Source: Cristatella mucedo
Taxonomy: Eukaryota > Bryozoa > Phylactolaemata > Cristatellidae
DNA: 64,000 bases
Reading direction: 5' to 3'
Assembly (NCBI GenBank): GCA_009760855.2
Contig: WPIO01000028.1
Location: 2,746,501-2,810,500, forward strand
The notes below the pieces were generated by a model that was given only the letters and a program-made list of their open reading frames with translations, did not search any database and was not told where the DNA came from. The position numbers and the translations under genes were made by a program. Below, piece after piece: positions 1-12,665 of this stretch (position 1 is the first letter of the stretch; the number at the start of each line of letters is the position of its first letter).

Positions 1-281
1 ACCCAATAAGCTAAAATCGGCAGACATCATTACACATGAAGTCTTCATCGTGCTGATAGGAATTTTTGCTCTACTGTGACGCAGCAACTTGAGTGAGGTA
101 ATGAAGGCCGCAAGATTCATCTTCCTGGTATACATTTTGAAGGCGCGATGGATGAATGAGAACTAAGATAACATAGGCAAGTGATAACGCTGAAGTTCCT
201 TTTGGTTAACATAGAGATCTTAAGCACGGCTTAAGAAAGCGACCTGATGGTGACGGTGAGCAATGAAAGGATGACGGACAA

Positions 282-1188
282 TGAAAGGAAAGGCTGACGC
301 TCAAAATTGGCTCTGCCAGCATATCTACTGTCGAATCAGCTCGAAATCTAGGTGTCCTATTCCAAAGCGACCTCTCGTTAGACGACCATATCAGCTCCAC
401 GGTCAAATCTGCCTATTTTCAGCTTCATAATATTGCTAAAATTCGGGCTTATTTAGATAAGAATACCACGTCCAAGTTGGTCCATGCATTCGTGACATCT
501 CGTCTCGACTTCTGCAACTCACTGCTAACTGGCCTACCAGCATGTGCGATCAGGCAATTGCAGCTGGTGCAAAACTCCGCAGCTAGGCTTGTCTGTCGTG
601 AGGGTCGCAGTTGCCACGTTACTCCACTTCTCGCCGACCTGCACTGGCTACCAGTCCAGCAACGGACTGACTTCAAGGTCTTGTCGCTCACTCTTAGGTC
701 CCTTCATTCTATGGCTCCAGCCTGTTTCTCCGACATACTCCCCCATCAGGCCAAGCATCTTACCACCCGCTTTTCGGAATCAGACAGTCTAGAAATACCT
801 CGTACAAACCTCAAATCCTTGGGAGACCGTGCATTTAGTTCGTATGCTCCCAAAGCCTGGAACTCCCTCCCGACCTGCGTCAGAAAATTCCCTGACCTGA
901 CCACATTTAAAAGTAACTCAAAAACACACCTATTTAGGACGGCATTTAGTGGGTCCCTGCGATTCGTCCTTCACGTGCTTATGCGTGCTGACACTGTGCA
1001 TGCTGCCACTAACCACGTTTGCATGCTGACGCTGTGCCTGTCACCCCTAACCATATTATTCATTTTGTTTGTTTTTCAAGCATGATTTTACTTACCATTT
1101 AATTGCATTTCCCTTTGCACCAAATGTAAAGCGCCTAGAAAGAGATTAGGTTCTCTGAGGGCGCTTTATCAAGTACATTTAATATTAT
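282..1188 (+). mobile_element. CR1/L2-like LINE (LINE-1f), 5'-truncated, C-terminal ORF still open
   Basis: The C-terminal part of the reverse-transcriptase polyprotein is open from about 282 to the stop at 1083-1085, roughly 267 codons without interruption. It includes ARNLGVLFQSDLSLDDH, LVHAFVTSRLDFCNSLL, LADLHWLPV and the end motif DRAFSSYAPKAWNSLP, all typical of the region after the RT domain in CR1/L2/jockey elements. A 3'UTR follows, then the conserved hairpin (AAAGCGCC...GGCGCTTT at 1126-1165) and a short AT-rich tail. The RT catalytic core and endonuclease are missing, as expected from 5' truncation during target-primed reverse transcription. The open frame suggests a fairly young insertion. 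Confidence 0.9.
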
Positions 1189-2092
1189 GAAGCAATGATA
1201 CGGCATTTTCTGCTGATTATTGTTGCCACGAAGGCTGTGGATTTTGTAGCTTGCATTGGACTAGCTGGCAAATTTTTTTTAAGGTTATAGGCTGCTAGCT
1301 TTGCACTTGATAAGCTGAGATAATTCTCTGAGATGATACTGCTGAAGATGTCTGCTGTAGAGGTTACGTAGCTATTGATAATTCTCTCAATGAAAACCAC
1401 GGGAAACTGGTTTCAGCCATAAGGCTCAATACAGCGAGATCACTATATCTCGTATCCTGGAGTTTAAGGCTTGACCAGCAAGAATGCATGTCTAAATAGT
1501 GAGCTCTATATTCCAACGTAGGCTCTGAATACGCATTGGGTTTTTGTCTATTTGGCGAAGGTCATTGTCCGGCAACCGTACCCCATCCTCGTCACGTGCC
1601 AGGTGAGCAACCATGTTGTGGCTATATTTAGTGTCGCTAAAATATTTAATTTTCGAACGACGCCACTTCATGATTATCCAAATATTTGTTGTTAAAGCAA
1701 GCTTTAAGCGTCAATCTTGGATTACCATTACATTTTTGCTGATTTCAAAAGCTGCTCTGTAGCGTTTGCGTTTCAACATACCTTTAGCTGTAATGATTCC
1801 ATTGACTTTGCTACTAAATGAATGCAATTCCGTCTTGTCTTTTCTGGTATCTCTGTATGTAACTCCGCAAACAAATATTATGTGGTTTTATGCGGGAGAA
1901 TTTTTTACAGTGCGCTCACAGCCTAAGCGGCTTTGTGTAGGCATTTGGTTGACACCAGACTTCATATCACACAATAAAGAGAAAGTAGGAACCCAGAGTC
2001 AGGAGAGAAGTTGAGGTAGTGAGTAGCAGGAAACTAACAGCTTAGGACAGCTTGAAATTATATGCCATAGTCAGCAGCTACTTCTGCACTAG
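1189..2092. other. No gene seen
   Basis: AT-leaning sequence with only short chance frames (an 82-codon one at 1766). No repeat family recognised. Confidence 0.6.
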
Positions 2093-2560
2093 CAAGGCCA
2101 AGCATCGTACCATCCGCTTTTCGGAATCCAACAGTTTACCATTACCTCGTACAAACCTCAAATCCTTTGGAGACCGTGCATTTAGTTCGTATGCTCCCAA
2201 AGCCTGGAACTCACTCCCAACTTGTGGCAGAACATCCCCTGACTTGACCACATTTAAAAAGAACTTACAAAAACACCTAGTCAAGACAGCATTTAGTCGG
2301 TCCTTGTGATTCGCCGTTAATGTGCTTATGTGTACCTAATGTTCTTATGTGTGATGACGCAGTGCATGCTGCCACTAACCAAATTTGCATGCTGACCCTG
2401 TGCATGTCCTCTAACCATGTTTTTCATGTTGTTTTATCAAGCATTATATTACTCGCCGTTCAATCGCGGTTCCCTTTGCAGCAAATGTAAAACGCCTTGA
2501 AAGAAATGGAGGTCTCTGAGGGCACTTTATCAAGTGCATTATTATTACTTTTATTATCAT
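2093..2560 (+). mobile_element. LINE-1f 3' fragment
   Basis: Starts inside the C-terminal ORF (KHRTIRFSESNSL, DRAFSSYAPKAWNSLPTC) and runs through the 3'UTR to the hairpin (about 2486-2530) and an ATT-rich tail. One hairpin arm has diverged (AAAACGCC against GGCACTTT), so this copy is older than the one at 282-1188. No RT catalytic motifs are included. Confidence 0.85.
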
Positions 2561-3050
2561 AGCAGCAGGGGAGTAGTTCTCGTTGCCTAAGAATAGCGGA
2601 GGTGAGTTCCGCAGTCTAAGACCTGCAGAGCTAAAGCTTCTGTCACCAACGGTCTGTAAGCCGAGGAATGGAACAGCTAGTTTATTGCCCATAAATGACT
2701 TGAGGGCACGGATAGGGTGGAATTGGTCCAGCAGAACATCTAGGTATGGAGGCGCCAAGCCAAGGAAGGCCTTGTGGGTCAGCGTAAGAACGTTGCTCTA
2801 TATCCGTTGATCAACCAGCAGCTATCTTTGCTGTTTTAGTAGAGGAGATACGTGGCCAAACCTCTGGGATTTAAAAACCATCATCACAGCCATATGAATT
2901 GCTATCTTCAGTGGCCAGTTGCTTGTTTTGTAGCCCAGCCAAATGGGTACAAATGCTAATAGTCTTGTCGAGAAAGAATTAAGGAGCTAGTTAAATCTTT
3001 TGCAAGCCACTGTGGAAGACAGTTCCTAATCTTAGATAGGATCGGACGTG
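2561..3050 (-). mobile_element. Fragment of a second CR1-like LINE family
   Basis: On the reverse strand a frame reads PPYLDVLLDQFHPIRALKS, then LQTVGDRSFSSAGLRLRNSPP. This matches the usual C-terminal layout of CR1-like ORF2 proteins (AP.YL.DLL, then LKTVGDRAFS.A.PRLWNSLP). The wording differs clearly from LINE-1f, so it is another family. It abuts the (ATT)n tail of the plus-strand LINE-1f copy. The far boundary near 3050 is approximate, because the frame is broken beyond about 2815. Confidence 0.6.
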
Positions 3051-4104
3051 ATGGCAAGCTGTAGATTAATTATTCTGATTACAGTTTTGGAATTTAGCCA
3101 GTTTTCGAAAACGACAGAAAGAAAACGACACCTACATATCGAGCAGGTGGTGTTAGTCACTCAGCAGAATTACCTATTAGAAGAGCAAAGTCTTCTATTG
3201 CAGGGCAAGCTTAGGGTGTCCCATGAGAAGCATTTTAGTTCTCTCGTCGTTAAGTTTCAATAATTGTGCCGACATCTAGGATCAAATGTCGGCAAGGCAA
3301 CTATTCTGCTTATCAATTACTGCAGCCGATTCAAAAGGTTTGAATGACACGTACAGCTGATCATCATCGGAATTAAAAGTGACATTCCATTCTATTGCGT
3401 TCAATTACTTTTTCCACTGGTTGAGAGTAAAACGAGAACAGTAACAGACCAAAGAAAGAACCTTGAGAAAATCCACAGAAGAGTGATCTCGTGGTTGAGA
3501 ATTGACCTCCACACGACCCTAATTGAACACAATCAGACTTGAAGGATTAAAACCACTCCAGCCAGTTTCTCATCTTCACACCCAACATATCGACCTATTT
3601 CTAGAGCAAAAGACCAAGCTGCCTTCCTGATTTAGCTAAGCGATCAAAGGGGCTCGCCTTTAACGACCGTAGTCAAGTTGCTCACATTTGGCCGATTTAT
3701 TGGGTTCGATCCGAGTAGCATGCGTGACATACCCAGACAATAACTCAATTCTCTTAGGCTGCTATAGAAAAGTTCGATTATATATATTGAATATTTATCG
3801 CTGAAGTCACTAAGTTGGTGTTTCCTTTAATGCAGGTATTTTTTTAGGTCCAGTGCATACAAGCTATTCACTTCCTGACAAAAATCTGAAACTGGGTAAG
3901 GCTCTAAAGAGGTAAAGAGCCTGACATAGCCGCTTATACCCAACAATGCACCACAGACTATCTAACGCAATTTAAGATACATGAGACTAAAGTGCAGAAA
4001 TAGCATAAGAAATGAACCGGATAAGTCACGACGGCAGTCGATCCAGCACCAGCACTATCAGATCAGCCCCTCCTAGGATTGATCCTAACAATTCGAAGCG
4101 CAAA
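3051..4104. other. No gene seen
   Basis: No reading frame over about 70 codons and no recognised repeat. The right end holds an A-rich run next to the LINE at 4105. Confidence 0.6.
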
Positions 4105-5455
4105 AAAAACCAAAAAAACACGAAACGAAGAACAAACACCACGAATAATATGGTGAGGGGTGACATGCACAGGATCATCATGCAAATGTTGTTAGTGGCA
4201 GCATGCACAGTGTCAGCACGCATAACCACATCAAGGACGAATTACAGGGACCCACTAAATGATCTCCTAAATAGGTGTGTTTTTAAGTTCCTTTTAAATG
4301 TGGTCAGGTCAGGGGATGTTCTGGCACAGGTCGGGAGGGATTTCCAGGCTTGGGTAGCATACGAACTAAATGCACGGTCTCCAAAGGATTTAAGGTTTGT
4401 ACGAGGTATTTCTAGACTGATGGATTCCGAAAAGCGGGTGGTACGATACTTGGCCTGATGGGGTAGTATATCTGAGAGATAGGCTGGAGCCATAGAATGA
4501 TGGGACCTAAAAGTGAGCGACAAAACCTTGAAGTCAATCCATTGCTTGACTGGCAGCCAGTGCAGGTCGGCGAGAAGTGGAGTAACGTGGCAACTGCGAC
4601 CCTCACTACAGACAAGCATAGCTGCCAAGTTTTGCACCAGCTGCAATCGCCTGATACCACATGCTGGTAGGCCATTAAGCAGTGAGTTGCAGAAGTCGAG
4701 ACGGGATGTCACGAATGCATGGACCAACTTAGATGTGGTATCCTTATCTAAAAAAGCCCGAATTTTAGCAATGTTATTAAGCTGAAAATAGGCAGATTTG
4801 ACTGTGGAGCTGATATGGTCGTCTAACGAGAGGTCGCTTTGGAATATGGCACCTAGATTTCGAGCTGATTCAACTGGAGATATGCTGGCAGAGGCAATTG
4901 TGAGCGTCAGCCATTCCAATTTCTGAATCACTCTGGGTTTGCTCATAACTTGTAGGTTAGTCTTATCATCGTTTAGTTTTAGAAAATTTGCTGCCATTCA
5001 CGTGCGGATGTCATCGATACATGCAGCAAGTGAGTTGAGAGAATTTGAGGTGCTCGAAGGCTGGGAGGGATCAAAGCAAAGGTACGACTGAGTGTCATCG
5101 GCATAGAAGGGAAAGCCTAGATTGTGCTTGGCAATCACATCAGCAAGAGGCAGAGTATTAACTGTGTAAAGAACCGGACCTAGGACTGAGCCCTGAGGTA
5201 CTCCATATTTCAGAGGTACTTCAGATGATCTTTGTCCATTCACGTCAATGCTCTGGAGTCTCCCACTGAGATAGGACCTGAACCACTGCAGAGCAGTGCC
5301 AGTGATGCCCAGGCGAGATGGGAGGCTCTCTAGAAGAACTTTGTGATCGACGGCATCAAAAGCTGCCGAAAAATCGAGCAAAACAAGCAGAGACACTCTA
5401 CTTACGTCTGCATTTATAAGTAGGTCGTTGTATACTTTAAGCAATTTTGACTCTG
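4105..5455 (-). mobile_element. LINE-1f copy with RT core, 3' hairpin missing
   Basis: The reverse-strand frame at 5455-4998 carries RT motif A (LDFSAAFDAVDH), motif B (GVPQGSVLGP) and motif C (YADDTQ). One stop after CIDDIR interrupts the ORF. It then continues from about 4997 to 4242 with KLNDDKTNL, LVHAFVTSRLDFCNSLL, LADLHWLPV and SSYATQAWKSLP. The 3'UTR follows to about 4130. Unlike nearly all other copies, the element then runs into an A-rich stretch (4100-4130) with no hairpin and no (ATT)n tail. The 5' end near 5455 is a truncation within the RT fingers. The endonuclease is absent. Not functional. Confidence 0.88.
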
Positions 5456-6930
5456 AGAAACTCTGATGCATCGTGCGTCGCACAAGGGCTAGGGACATGA
5501 AGACGCAGTAGCATTGTATGTAGGTATACCGAAAGTAATCAAAGGTGCAGTGTAAACAAAAGGCTATACCTCAAAATAGGAAAGTTTACCTAGAATGCCT
5601 CTAGACACCCCAGAGAGGAATACAGCCGAATAACATAAGCAATTTCCTAAATTAAACAATTCCAAATACGCCTAGAGCACACCAAAGCTGCCGTACGAGA
5701 TCTAGATCGTTAACCCGTCTGGGCTCACAAAATCAAGCTTGAATTTACTCAGTAATTACATGTCTGCGGCTAAATAAAATTAAGATACAACGTGGGATAA
5801 CCAGTCGGGATAGGTTAGATTCAGGAAATGCGAATAGCACTTTCACAGCTACACTATAGATAATCGAGCTTGCTGCCTTCTTTCTGCTCGGGTCAAACAA
5901 GGCCATCACAGGTGGAGGAAACAAAGGAAACCAAACACAGCCGTAGTAAGGCCCTTCCCACAGTTGGGTTAGGCCACATGAGAGGCCAATCAATGATGTC
6001 CAATTTTCAACATCCAGTGGCCAATGTTACTTTAGAAGCATTCTCCCACTGGCAACCTTTAGAACTTTTGAAATAATCTAGTAACTTTAAAAGAGAACAG
6101 GAACATAGCATGCCAAACATGGCTTTTGTGAAACTCCGATGTAGCACTCGCAATATGGTAGCTGCTTGAACTTACTTGATAAGCATGAGCATGAAGATCA
6201 CCTCAGTGCATACTTTACAAAGTTAATTTACCTATTGTAGAGGACGCATCATGGACAATGTGGTGCCCAGAAAAAAGAACTACCAGTTTAAACTAATAAC
6301 TATAAAAGATAATCTTTTGTAAAAAAATTGGCTCCTGGCATTGATAAGCAGTTACTTTCCGTAAACACAAGACATTAATATGAGATGCTGAGCCATAGCA
6401 TGGTGATTCATATCAATGCAGAAATAAAGATCACTATCTCTTGCTTTACAAGCTTTGGCTGCAGTCGCATTACTTGTAGTTTAGAAACTGCTAAGCTAAC
6501 TGGCTTCGAAGCAGCAACCGAATGCAAACTTGCAGCCACAACTGGCAGTAAAGTGGCAACCGGCTTCGAGGCAGACGTCTGCCAGGCGGGAGCTGCTATC
6601 ACGTCGTCGAACGCCGGTTACTCAGAAGTATCTGTCAATGGGAAAGATACTTTTGAAATCCAAGATTAAAACCGAAGTGAGCTTTTTAAACCCTACCAGT
6701 AGCAAAAGGCTGGCTTCCCTAGTAGCCAACTAGTCGCTAAAGGCCGTACTGCAGCGTGCCTGATTCGAGCTGCTGTGAGGTAGCCCGCCTGCCTACGAGG
6801 ATACAAGATGCTCAGCGAGTGATGATCAGTGCCGTATTCTGTTTGTAAAGCGGCGACAAGCAATGGTATTTGTTTCTGCCTGCAGACTATTCTGTTTGGT
6901 GTTTTTGCTGCCTCGCTAGTTATACGAGCC
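5456..6930. other. No gene seen
   Basis: A frame at 6385-6669 uses GGCTTCGA...GGCAACCGGCTTCGAGGCA, an imperfect local repeat (about 6502-6572), which explains its Ala/Thr-rich reading. No family match. Confidence 0.6.
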
Positions 6931-7093
6931 GTTATGGCCAACTAGGTAATGCGGTTGCCACTCATGACCTCAGTCCAGAGGTATTGAGTCCCAATCCTGT
7001 GGTGGGCAATTGTCAATTACCTCGGCAAGCGGCGGTGAGAGCCTTTAAGGCTCTTCTGCCGCTACTTAAAATAACACTGTTAACTTGGCTACT
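6931..7093 (+). mobile_element. SINE-A copy, diverged
   Basis: tRNA-like head with A-box region TGGCCAACTAGGTAATGCGG and B-box region GAGTCCCAATCC, then the SINE-A body: AAGCGGCGGTGAGAGCC, AAGGCTCTTCTGCCGCTAC and an ending that corresponds to CTGCTAAATCAGCTA. The head and body order is the same as in the better copy at 19857. Confidence 0.7.
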
Positions 7094-7648
7094 CATCTTT
7101 AACGTGATCAATAGATCATAAGGGAACGTGATCTAGGTTCGCAACGGCACTTGGCTGATGTTCGTTAGCTTCCCTCTGACTGGCTATAACGATGAGTAGG
7201 GTAAGGGCGAGCAGACCCATAAGATAAAAGCAGCGTGGACCAGATACTGGGCTCATCAGCTATCTGCAGTTCGTCTGACAGCCGGAAAAGGGAAGAAACG
7301 GTCTCAGGTGAGGTTGGTGCCAGATGAAGAATACATCTTCAATCGAACCTGCTGTGACATTGTGTGCCGGTGCACAATTCAATATATTGTCACACAGACG
7401 AGAGCAGTCTTCCCAAAAAGTAAAGGTTCGGTCAAATAAGTCAATCCGGGCATTTCATTAGTATTTTTGAATGCTGGCCAATTTGAATGTTAATTGAATA
7501 CAAGTGTCGTTGAATAAACGTAAAAAACAGAGCTTTGGCTGAGATAAGTTTATCGACCCAAGGGATTCAAATAAGCAATCGTAGAGAATCTGCAGATAAA
7601 AGGTTCCTTTTAGTCACACCCTCTGATAAGTCAGCTGGAGCAAGTAGT
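7094..7648. other. No gene seen between two SINE-A copies
   Basis: No recognised feature. An isolated AATAAA is at about 7513. Confidence 0.55.
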
Positions 7649-7834
7649 GATACCCAGGAGCTAAGGTGCAGGCCCCACACAACCGAGGTAGTGGGTTCAA
7701 ATCATAAAGTTGGTCGATCCTTACAGGGGTTCGAATCCTCCAGTTGGGTGACCCTTTGTTTCCAACTGCAAGCAGTAGTCATAGCTGAGAAGGTTCTTGC
7801 ACATCTAGACAAATGAGGCTGCTAAATCAGCTAA
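7649..7834 (+). mobile_element. SINE-A copy with two B boxes
   Basis: Head region with two B-box-like sites, GTGGGTTCAAATC (7691) and GGGGTTCGAATCC (7726), about 35 bp apart, then body CCAACTGCAAGCAGTAGTCA, TAGCTGAGAAGG and end AGGCTGCTAAATCAGCTAAG. The extra B box suggests a partial head duplication or an insertion of one head into another. Confidence 0.7.
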
Positions 7835-9312
7835 GATTCGTTTACTTATAGGTAATTTTATGCAAAAATGAGTATGACACTGGTGTAAGCCAGCTGGAGC
7901 TGGTCTCGGCTTTTGCGGGGACAACCCAACCCTGTTGGTCGGTACTGCAGGCTAACGTTTGGAAGAGCGGCTTGCTGGACACCATCATCATGCTGTAAAG
8001 GGTAGGCTGTGCGATACAATTATGTCTTATGAGTGTCCCGCACCACCAGCGTCGCCAAAGAGAGCAAAAAACAGTAATGAAGCCTATGCACAGCCACTCC
8101 CTAACCAAAGCAGCAGCAAGCAAACTAGGCTTTGCATATTCTCCCATAATAGGCTATTTAAATTACAAGCGTCTTACCTTGGAGGCAACCCAGCTGGGGA
8201 ATCGTGACGTTCATGTAGTCAGCTTTTCTATAGACCACTCAGCCGACATGCACAGACGCAGCCGTACGACAGGTCGTGACCCAGTGCTGCAGCCGACTGA
8301 CACCAGCGAAGTCTGGGAGAGGCGCAAATCATGATATCGGTGTTAGCAAAGTAATGGGGAGGTGTGCTGACAGCAGAACGATCTACGACTATTTACTAGG
8401 CTGGTTTTAATGCCACGATAAAAGACGGGCAGCAGCCTGCTTCGCTTCCATATATAGATACGGCTGCAGCGTGCCCAGGTGAAAACAAATGGCAGACTGA
8501 GCAAGATGGGTAATACAGAACTGACTAGAGATTTCATCTAGCTGCTTACAGCCTACCTAGTACAGCGAGCTAATTATTACATGCGGAGGGCTCCCATCCG
8601 TACCAGAGTGACTTATCATGTAATAGCTGTAAATATCTTGACAGTAATGAGCTATCCAACCAAAAAGTAATATCGTCTCCTAGGTTTAGTTAATTACAAC
8701 TAAAATAGTGCCATCAACGAAATTAACAATAGATCTTAAAGAGTGTTCGGCCTGCCTGCTGTTAGTCGTAAAAGTTGCCTGATTGAGACTAAGGGCCATA
8801 GTTATTTAAAGTTTCGCTGTCAAAACTGAGGTTGTATTAGTTGATTAGGACGGAGTTTCAGTTTTGCAGTCTACGCCTTTTTCATTTAAATTTGCTGGAT
8901 CAGTTTATCTTCATGGAAAATAGTTTTGCTATTTGGCATTAAGGACTTAAGCATATTACTTTGGTTTAATCACGCATGTCTTTGCTTAAATACTCTTGGT
9001 GGGATTTGGCACTAAAGAACGTGAATACAAATAACGCACAGGGAAGAAAGCCCATTTAATAAAATATAGCTTGTTTTCACACTAAGCGTTGCGGCTTTGG
9101 TTATAAAAACATAGATTTTTCAGCATAATATTTCAGTAATCTGTACCATACTTAGTTCGTTAAAAGCATGGAGAAACCTACTACCCAGGAGACCTACATC
9201 GCCCGAGTGATTTGAAGCTGCTTTGTCTAGCTAAGATAACTCGTGCTAGTTGTATAATAGTCTAAATATTGCTAGCAAAGCAGCCCTTGGTAAGAAGCTC
9301 GCCTTTAAAAAA
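7835..9312. other. No gene seen
   Basis: A 100-codon frame on each strand near 7842-8334 lacks any recognised motif. The rest is AT-rich. Confidence 0.55.
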
Positions 9313-9456
9313 CTAACCATGTTATTCATGTTGCTTATAAATCATGATATTACTCACCATTCATTCGCGTTTCCCTTTGCTGCAAATGTATGGCGCCTAG
9401 AAAGAGATTGAGTTCCCTGAGGGCGCTTTATAAAGTGTTTTATCATTTCTACTATT
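9313..9456 (+). mobile_element. LINE-1f 3'UTR and hairpin tail only
   Basis: Begins with the AACCATGTTATTCATGTTG part of the LINE-1f 3'UTR and continues through TTCCCTTTGCTGCAAATGTA to the hairpin (GGCGCC...GGGCGC) and a TTTATCATTTC tail. It contains no coding sequence, so it is a very short 5'-truncated insertion. Confidence 0.8.
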
Positions 9457-10736
9457 AAGATAATGGGTTTAAGACCCTCATCTCCCCTAAAGCTTTAATG
9501 CTGAGCGGGTTTGACATGATGAACCGAACAACATTTCTAGCTGTGCCAAGTCGGAGTGGGAGAGTATTGAGTGTAGTATTATAAATTTTTGTATTGCAGT
9601 TCCTGCACTAAAATTATTTAACACAATGCGGAACAAGTAACTTCCCCAGTCCTCATTATTTCTTGAGAAATAGGGATGAATTTTCAGCAGGGGGAAGCAA
9701 CAGGTTTTGGATCACCAGGTTATTTCAGGAGGTCAAGAAGGCATACCGAGCCAGAGGTGGTGGTGAAGTGGGCGTGGCCCGTGGAACAAACAAGCAGTCG
9801 TAACCGAGGCACAGAGGAGTGAGTGAAATTACAGGGGTTGACGGAATCGTTCCTTTCTGGCACGGCTCTTCCATTTCACACAAGCGCCCGACGAGAGATC
9901 TCGAAATATAAACGAGCCACAACCGGAGATGCTAACAGCAATGATGAAGGGTAACGAAACCATGACGATTCAGAAATAGTCACATCTAACTGTACATAGC
10001 TAGCCTTAGGCTGAACTGGAAAGCTAACTAGTCCATATCTGGACTAACCGCCGAAGTTAGCAGATCTATGCTCTGCTATGCCGTTTAGTAACAGTCAGTA
10101 TGTGCTGAGGGCCCAGTCGCCACAATTCGAGCCTCTGTGCGGCCAGGCTCAAGAACCAGCTTGCCACCATACCAGCCTTTCTTGATGTCTATGGTTGTGT
10201 GTATTCGATGCCAGCGCGAATATCACACAGGGCCACCTATACTTTTACTTAAAATCTTCTTCACTCATTCCAATCTCGACTGGCAAGTACCTCAACGTGA
10301 GTTTCACAAAGTCAGCAGGTATCTGAGATGGTGGCAGCAGTCTCTTCAGAAATTCTCGTCCTTTACTTTGACTAACATCGTACACACTGCCTAGTTCAAT
10401 TGTATGTAGGCCGGTACTGCTGCTCCTCTGCTAAACCACTTGTGAACAGCTGTTAGGAGCACCACCGAGAGGGGCTGGTGCACAACTGTGATCGGCCTGT
10501 GATGTGGCTTGCATACAGGCCGAAAGGGGAGTCGAGTGGGAGAAAGGGGCCAAACGAACCGTGCATCCCTCGGCTCGGTGCCTTGCATTATCAACTGTTG
10601 GCGTTGGTCATGGAATGGCTCTCTGTGTGCATAAACAGAACGACACACTGCTCGTCTGCTCAGAGCAGCCACGACAGTGCTAGGCAGTGATACGGCACTG
10701 ACAGCTCACGAAATTCGCTGGCCAATACATCCACTA
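9457..10736. other. No gene seen; GC-richer patch at 10390-10690
   Basis: The patch at 10390-10690 has higher GC than its flanks and ends 45 bp before a SINE-A. No family recognised. Confidence 0.5.
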
Positions 10737-10910
10737 ATGGCTCTCTAGGTAAGGTGGTTGCTTCTCACGACCTCGGCCCCGATGTCGTGGGTCCGAGTTC
10801 TGGGTTTTGCGATCCTTTATCGCCACTGCAAGCTGTGGTGGTAGCCAGAAAGGCAATTCTGTCGCTATACAAAAATTGGCTGTCAAATCAGCAAGCATTT
10901 ATTTATTTGA
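10737..10910 (+). mobile_element. SINE-A copy
   Basis: TGGCTCTCTAGGTAAGGTGG (A box), CACGACCTCGGCCCCGATGT, GGGTCCGAGTTC (B box), then GCGATCCTTTATCGCCACTG, GTCGCTATACAAAAA and an ATTTATTTATTTG tail. Well preserved. Confidence 0.85.
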
Positions 10911-12665
10911 AATTTCCTGTAGCTGATTACTTAGCTCCCTGGTTCACTCCACTCCTTACGATTCCCAAATGTCCGATCTAACGTACCAGCCTTTCGTTTA
11001 CCACTTCTTCCGTTCTTCTCTTATGAGGCCCCCAACTACACCAGGCCTTCGGCACACTCAGCGCCGAAGATGAAGGTTTATTCTCAGAAATGAGGCAGTT
11101 GCTAAAGGTCTTTCGGCTGATTTATTACTATTACCGAATGCGTACCGAAAGCCGCTTAGCTGTGAGTGCGCTAAACAAAACTCTCCTGCTTAACACCCAC
11201 ATGGTCTTTATGACTTTGTGGAGTTACTGACGGAGATACATTACCTTACATTACATAGCTATTGTGCTGCTGCATATAGGTACTCGACTGTGCCTATACC
11301 TGAAGTGGGCACTGCGATCCTCACCCACAACTCTGCAATTATTCGTTCTTACTGCGCCCGACGCCTCAGATGCATGCAGTGCAAGATACTAGGTCAGTCG
11401 TTGAGCCCATTGCCTAAATTACCTCTCTCGCTTGTCATCTACCTTACCTCCGTTTCTGAGCCGTTCGAAACTTATTGTCCGGTAGATGATGGGAGTACAT
11501 GATGTGATGTCTGGAGGCTCAAACCAACTTTCTAACAAAACAGGCGACCTGAACCGGCACGATAGTATTGTGCTACCGCCGGGTATACCGACCTCAGCAC
11601 TAGTTTCACGAAGGCCGTAAACCAAGCACTCACCTATGCTCGACCGGTTCTTTCCGAAAAGTGACAAATACCAGTAAAACCATGAATCTCTGAATCAGGG
11701 CTAGTGACTTTTAGGTGCAGCACTAATGCACACAGATACACCAGCAGTAGATACGAATGGCAGCTACGGTGGACGTTCGTACTGTTCGACAAAAGAACAT
11801 AAGCCATAACTCAGAGGCGGCTGCTTGGCAGCGACAGAGATTTGCACACATCTAGTGCCAGCAGCGCTTAAAATATCTCTCCTTTTTGTCAAAGTGCACG
11901 ATTGCACCACTGACCCGTACAAAGGCCCGGATGCAACTGCTGCCAGGTTCGACATTAACAGCTCAAGTCTCTGTCTATTAGAAAAGAAGGCTTTCGCACC
12001 ACTATAGCATAAACTATTGCATATGCAGTGCTTAGTTTTGATGGATCTGGGGCATATACATGGACAAGGGCAGCTCTCAGGTCAGTCTCAACGCGAGCCC
12101 TTGTCTGAGTGGGTTAACCCAGGGGACCTAGAGCTACCTGCAGCTGCTGATGTAGCCAAGCATAACCCACGTAGGGGTACCCATTAGATAACCGGGAGGG
12201 GAGCAAGGTGTGGTTAATCTGAGGGTGAGGTCTGCTTAAGTAAAAGGGGCTTTGGGCAGATTGCATGATCGGCTTATGTACCAAATACAATGCTGCATTA
12301 GCCAAAGGGCTATCATGGTAGCCAGGTACCAGAATGCCATTATCTGTTTAACAGGCTACATTAGCTAAGGAGCAAGGCTGGCCAGCCGGTGCAGGAGCCA
12401 CGTTAGTCTACAGGCAGAAACGGATGAGCCTAAAAATTGTCGCCGAGAGTTGGGCCAGAGAAAATAACAACTAGGTACGAGTTCAGGAGTTCAAATGGGA
12501 GAGAATACGAAGAGGATGTCTAATAGAGCTGGGGGCTATAGCTCCAGCAGCTCATGCGAGAGACTATGCTTAGAGAGCACGAGGGTTCGGATCTTCGGCT
12601 AGGAACAGCTATGCACACCTTAGACTGTACAGTTGGGTTTCGTTAGCTAAAATAAAAAGAATAAC
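10911..12665. other. No gene seen; weak tRNA-like head near 12530-12610
   Basis: TATAGCTCCAGCAGCTCATG followed by GAGGGTTCGGATCTTC has A-box/B-box-like spacing, but no stems were confirmed. Otherwise nothing recognised. Confidence 0.4.

Noticed and set aside
4012-4458. 148-codon plus-strand frame
   Set aside because: It is the antisense of the LINE-1f C-terminal ORF and 3'UTR.
6385-6669. 94-codon Ala/Thr-rich gene
   Set aside because: The composition comes from an imperfect local duplication, and other frames are open too. No motif.
12530-12610. Third tRNA-derived SINE family
   Set aside because: Only a B-box-like GGGTTCGGATC and a loose A box. One copy, no body to compare.
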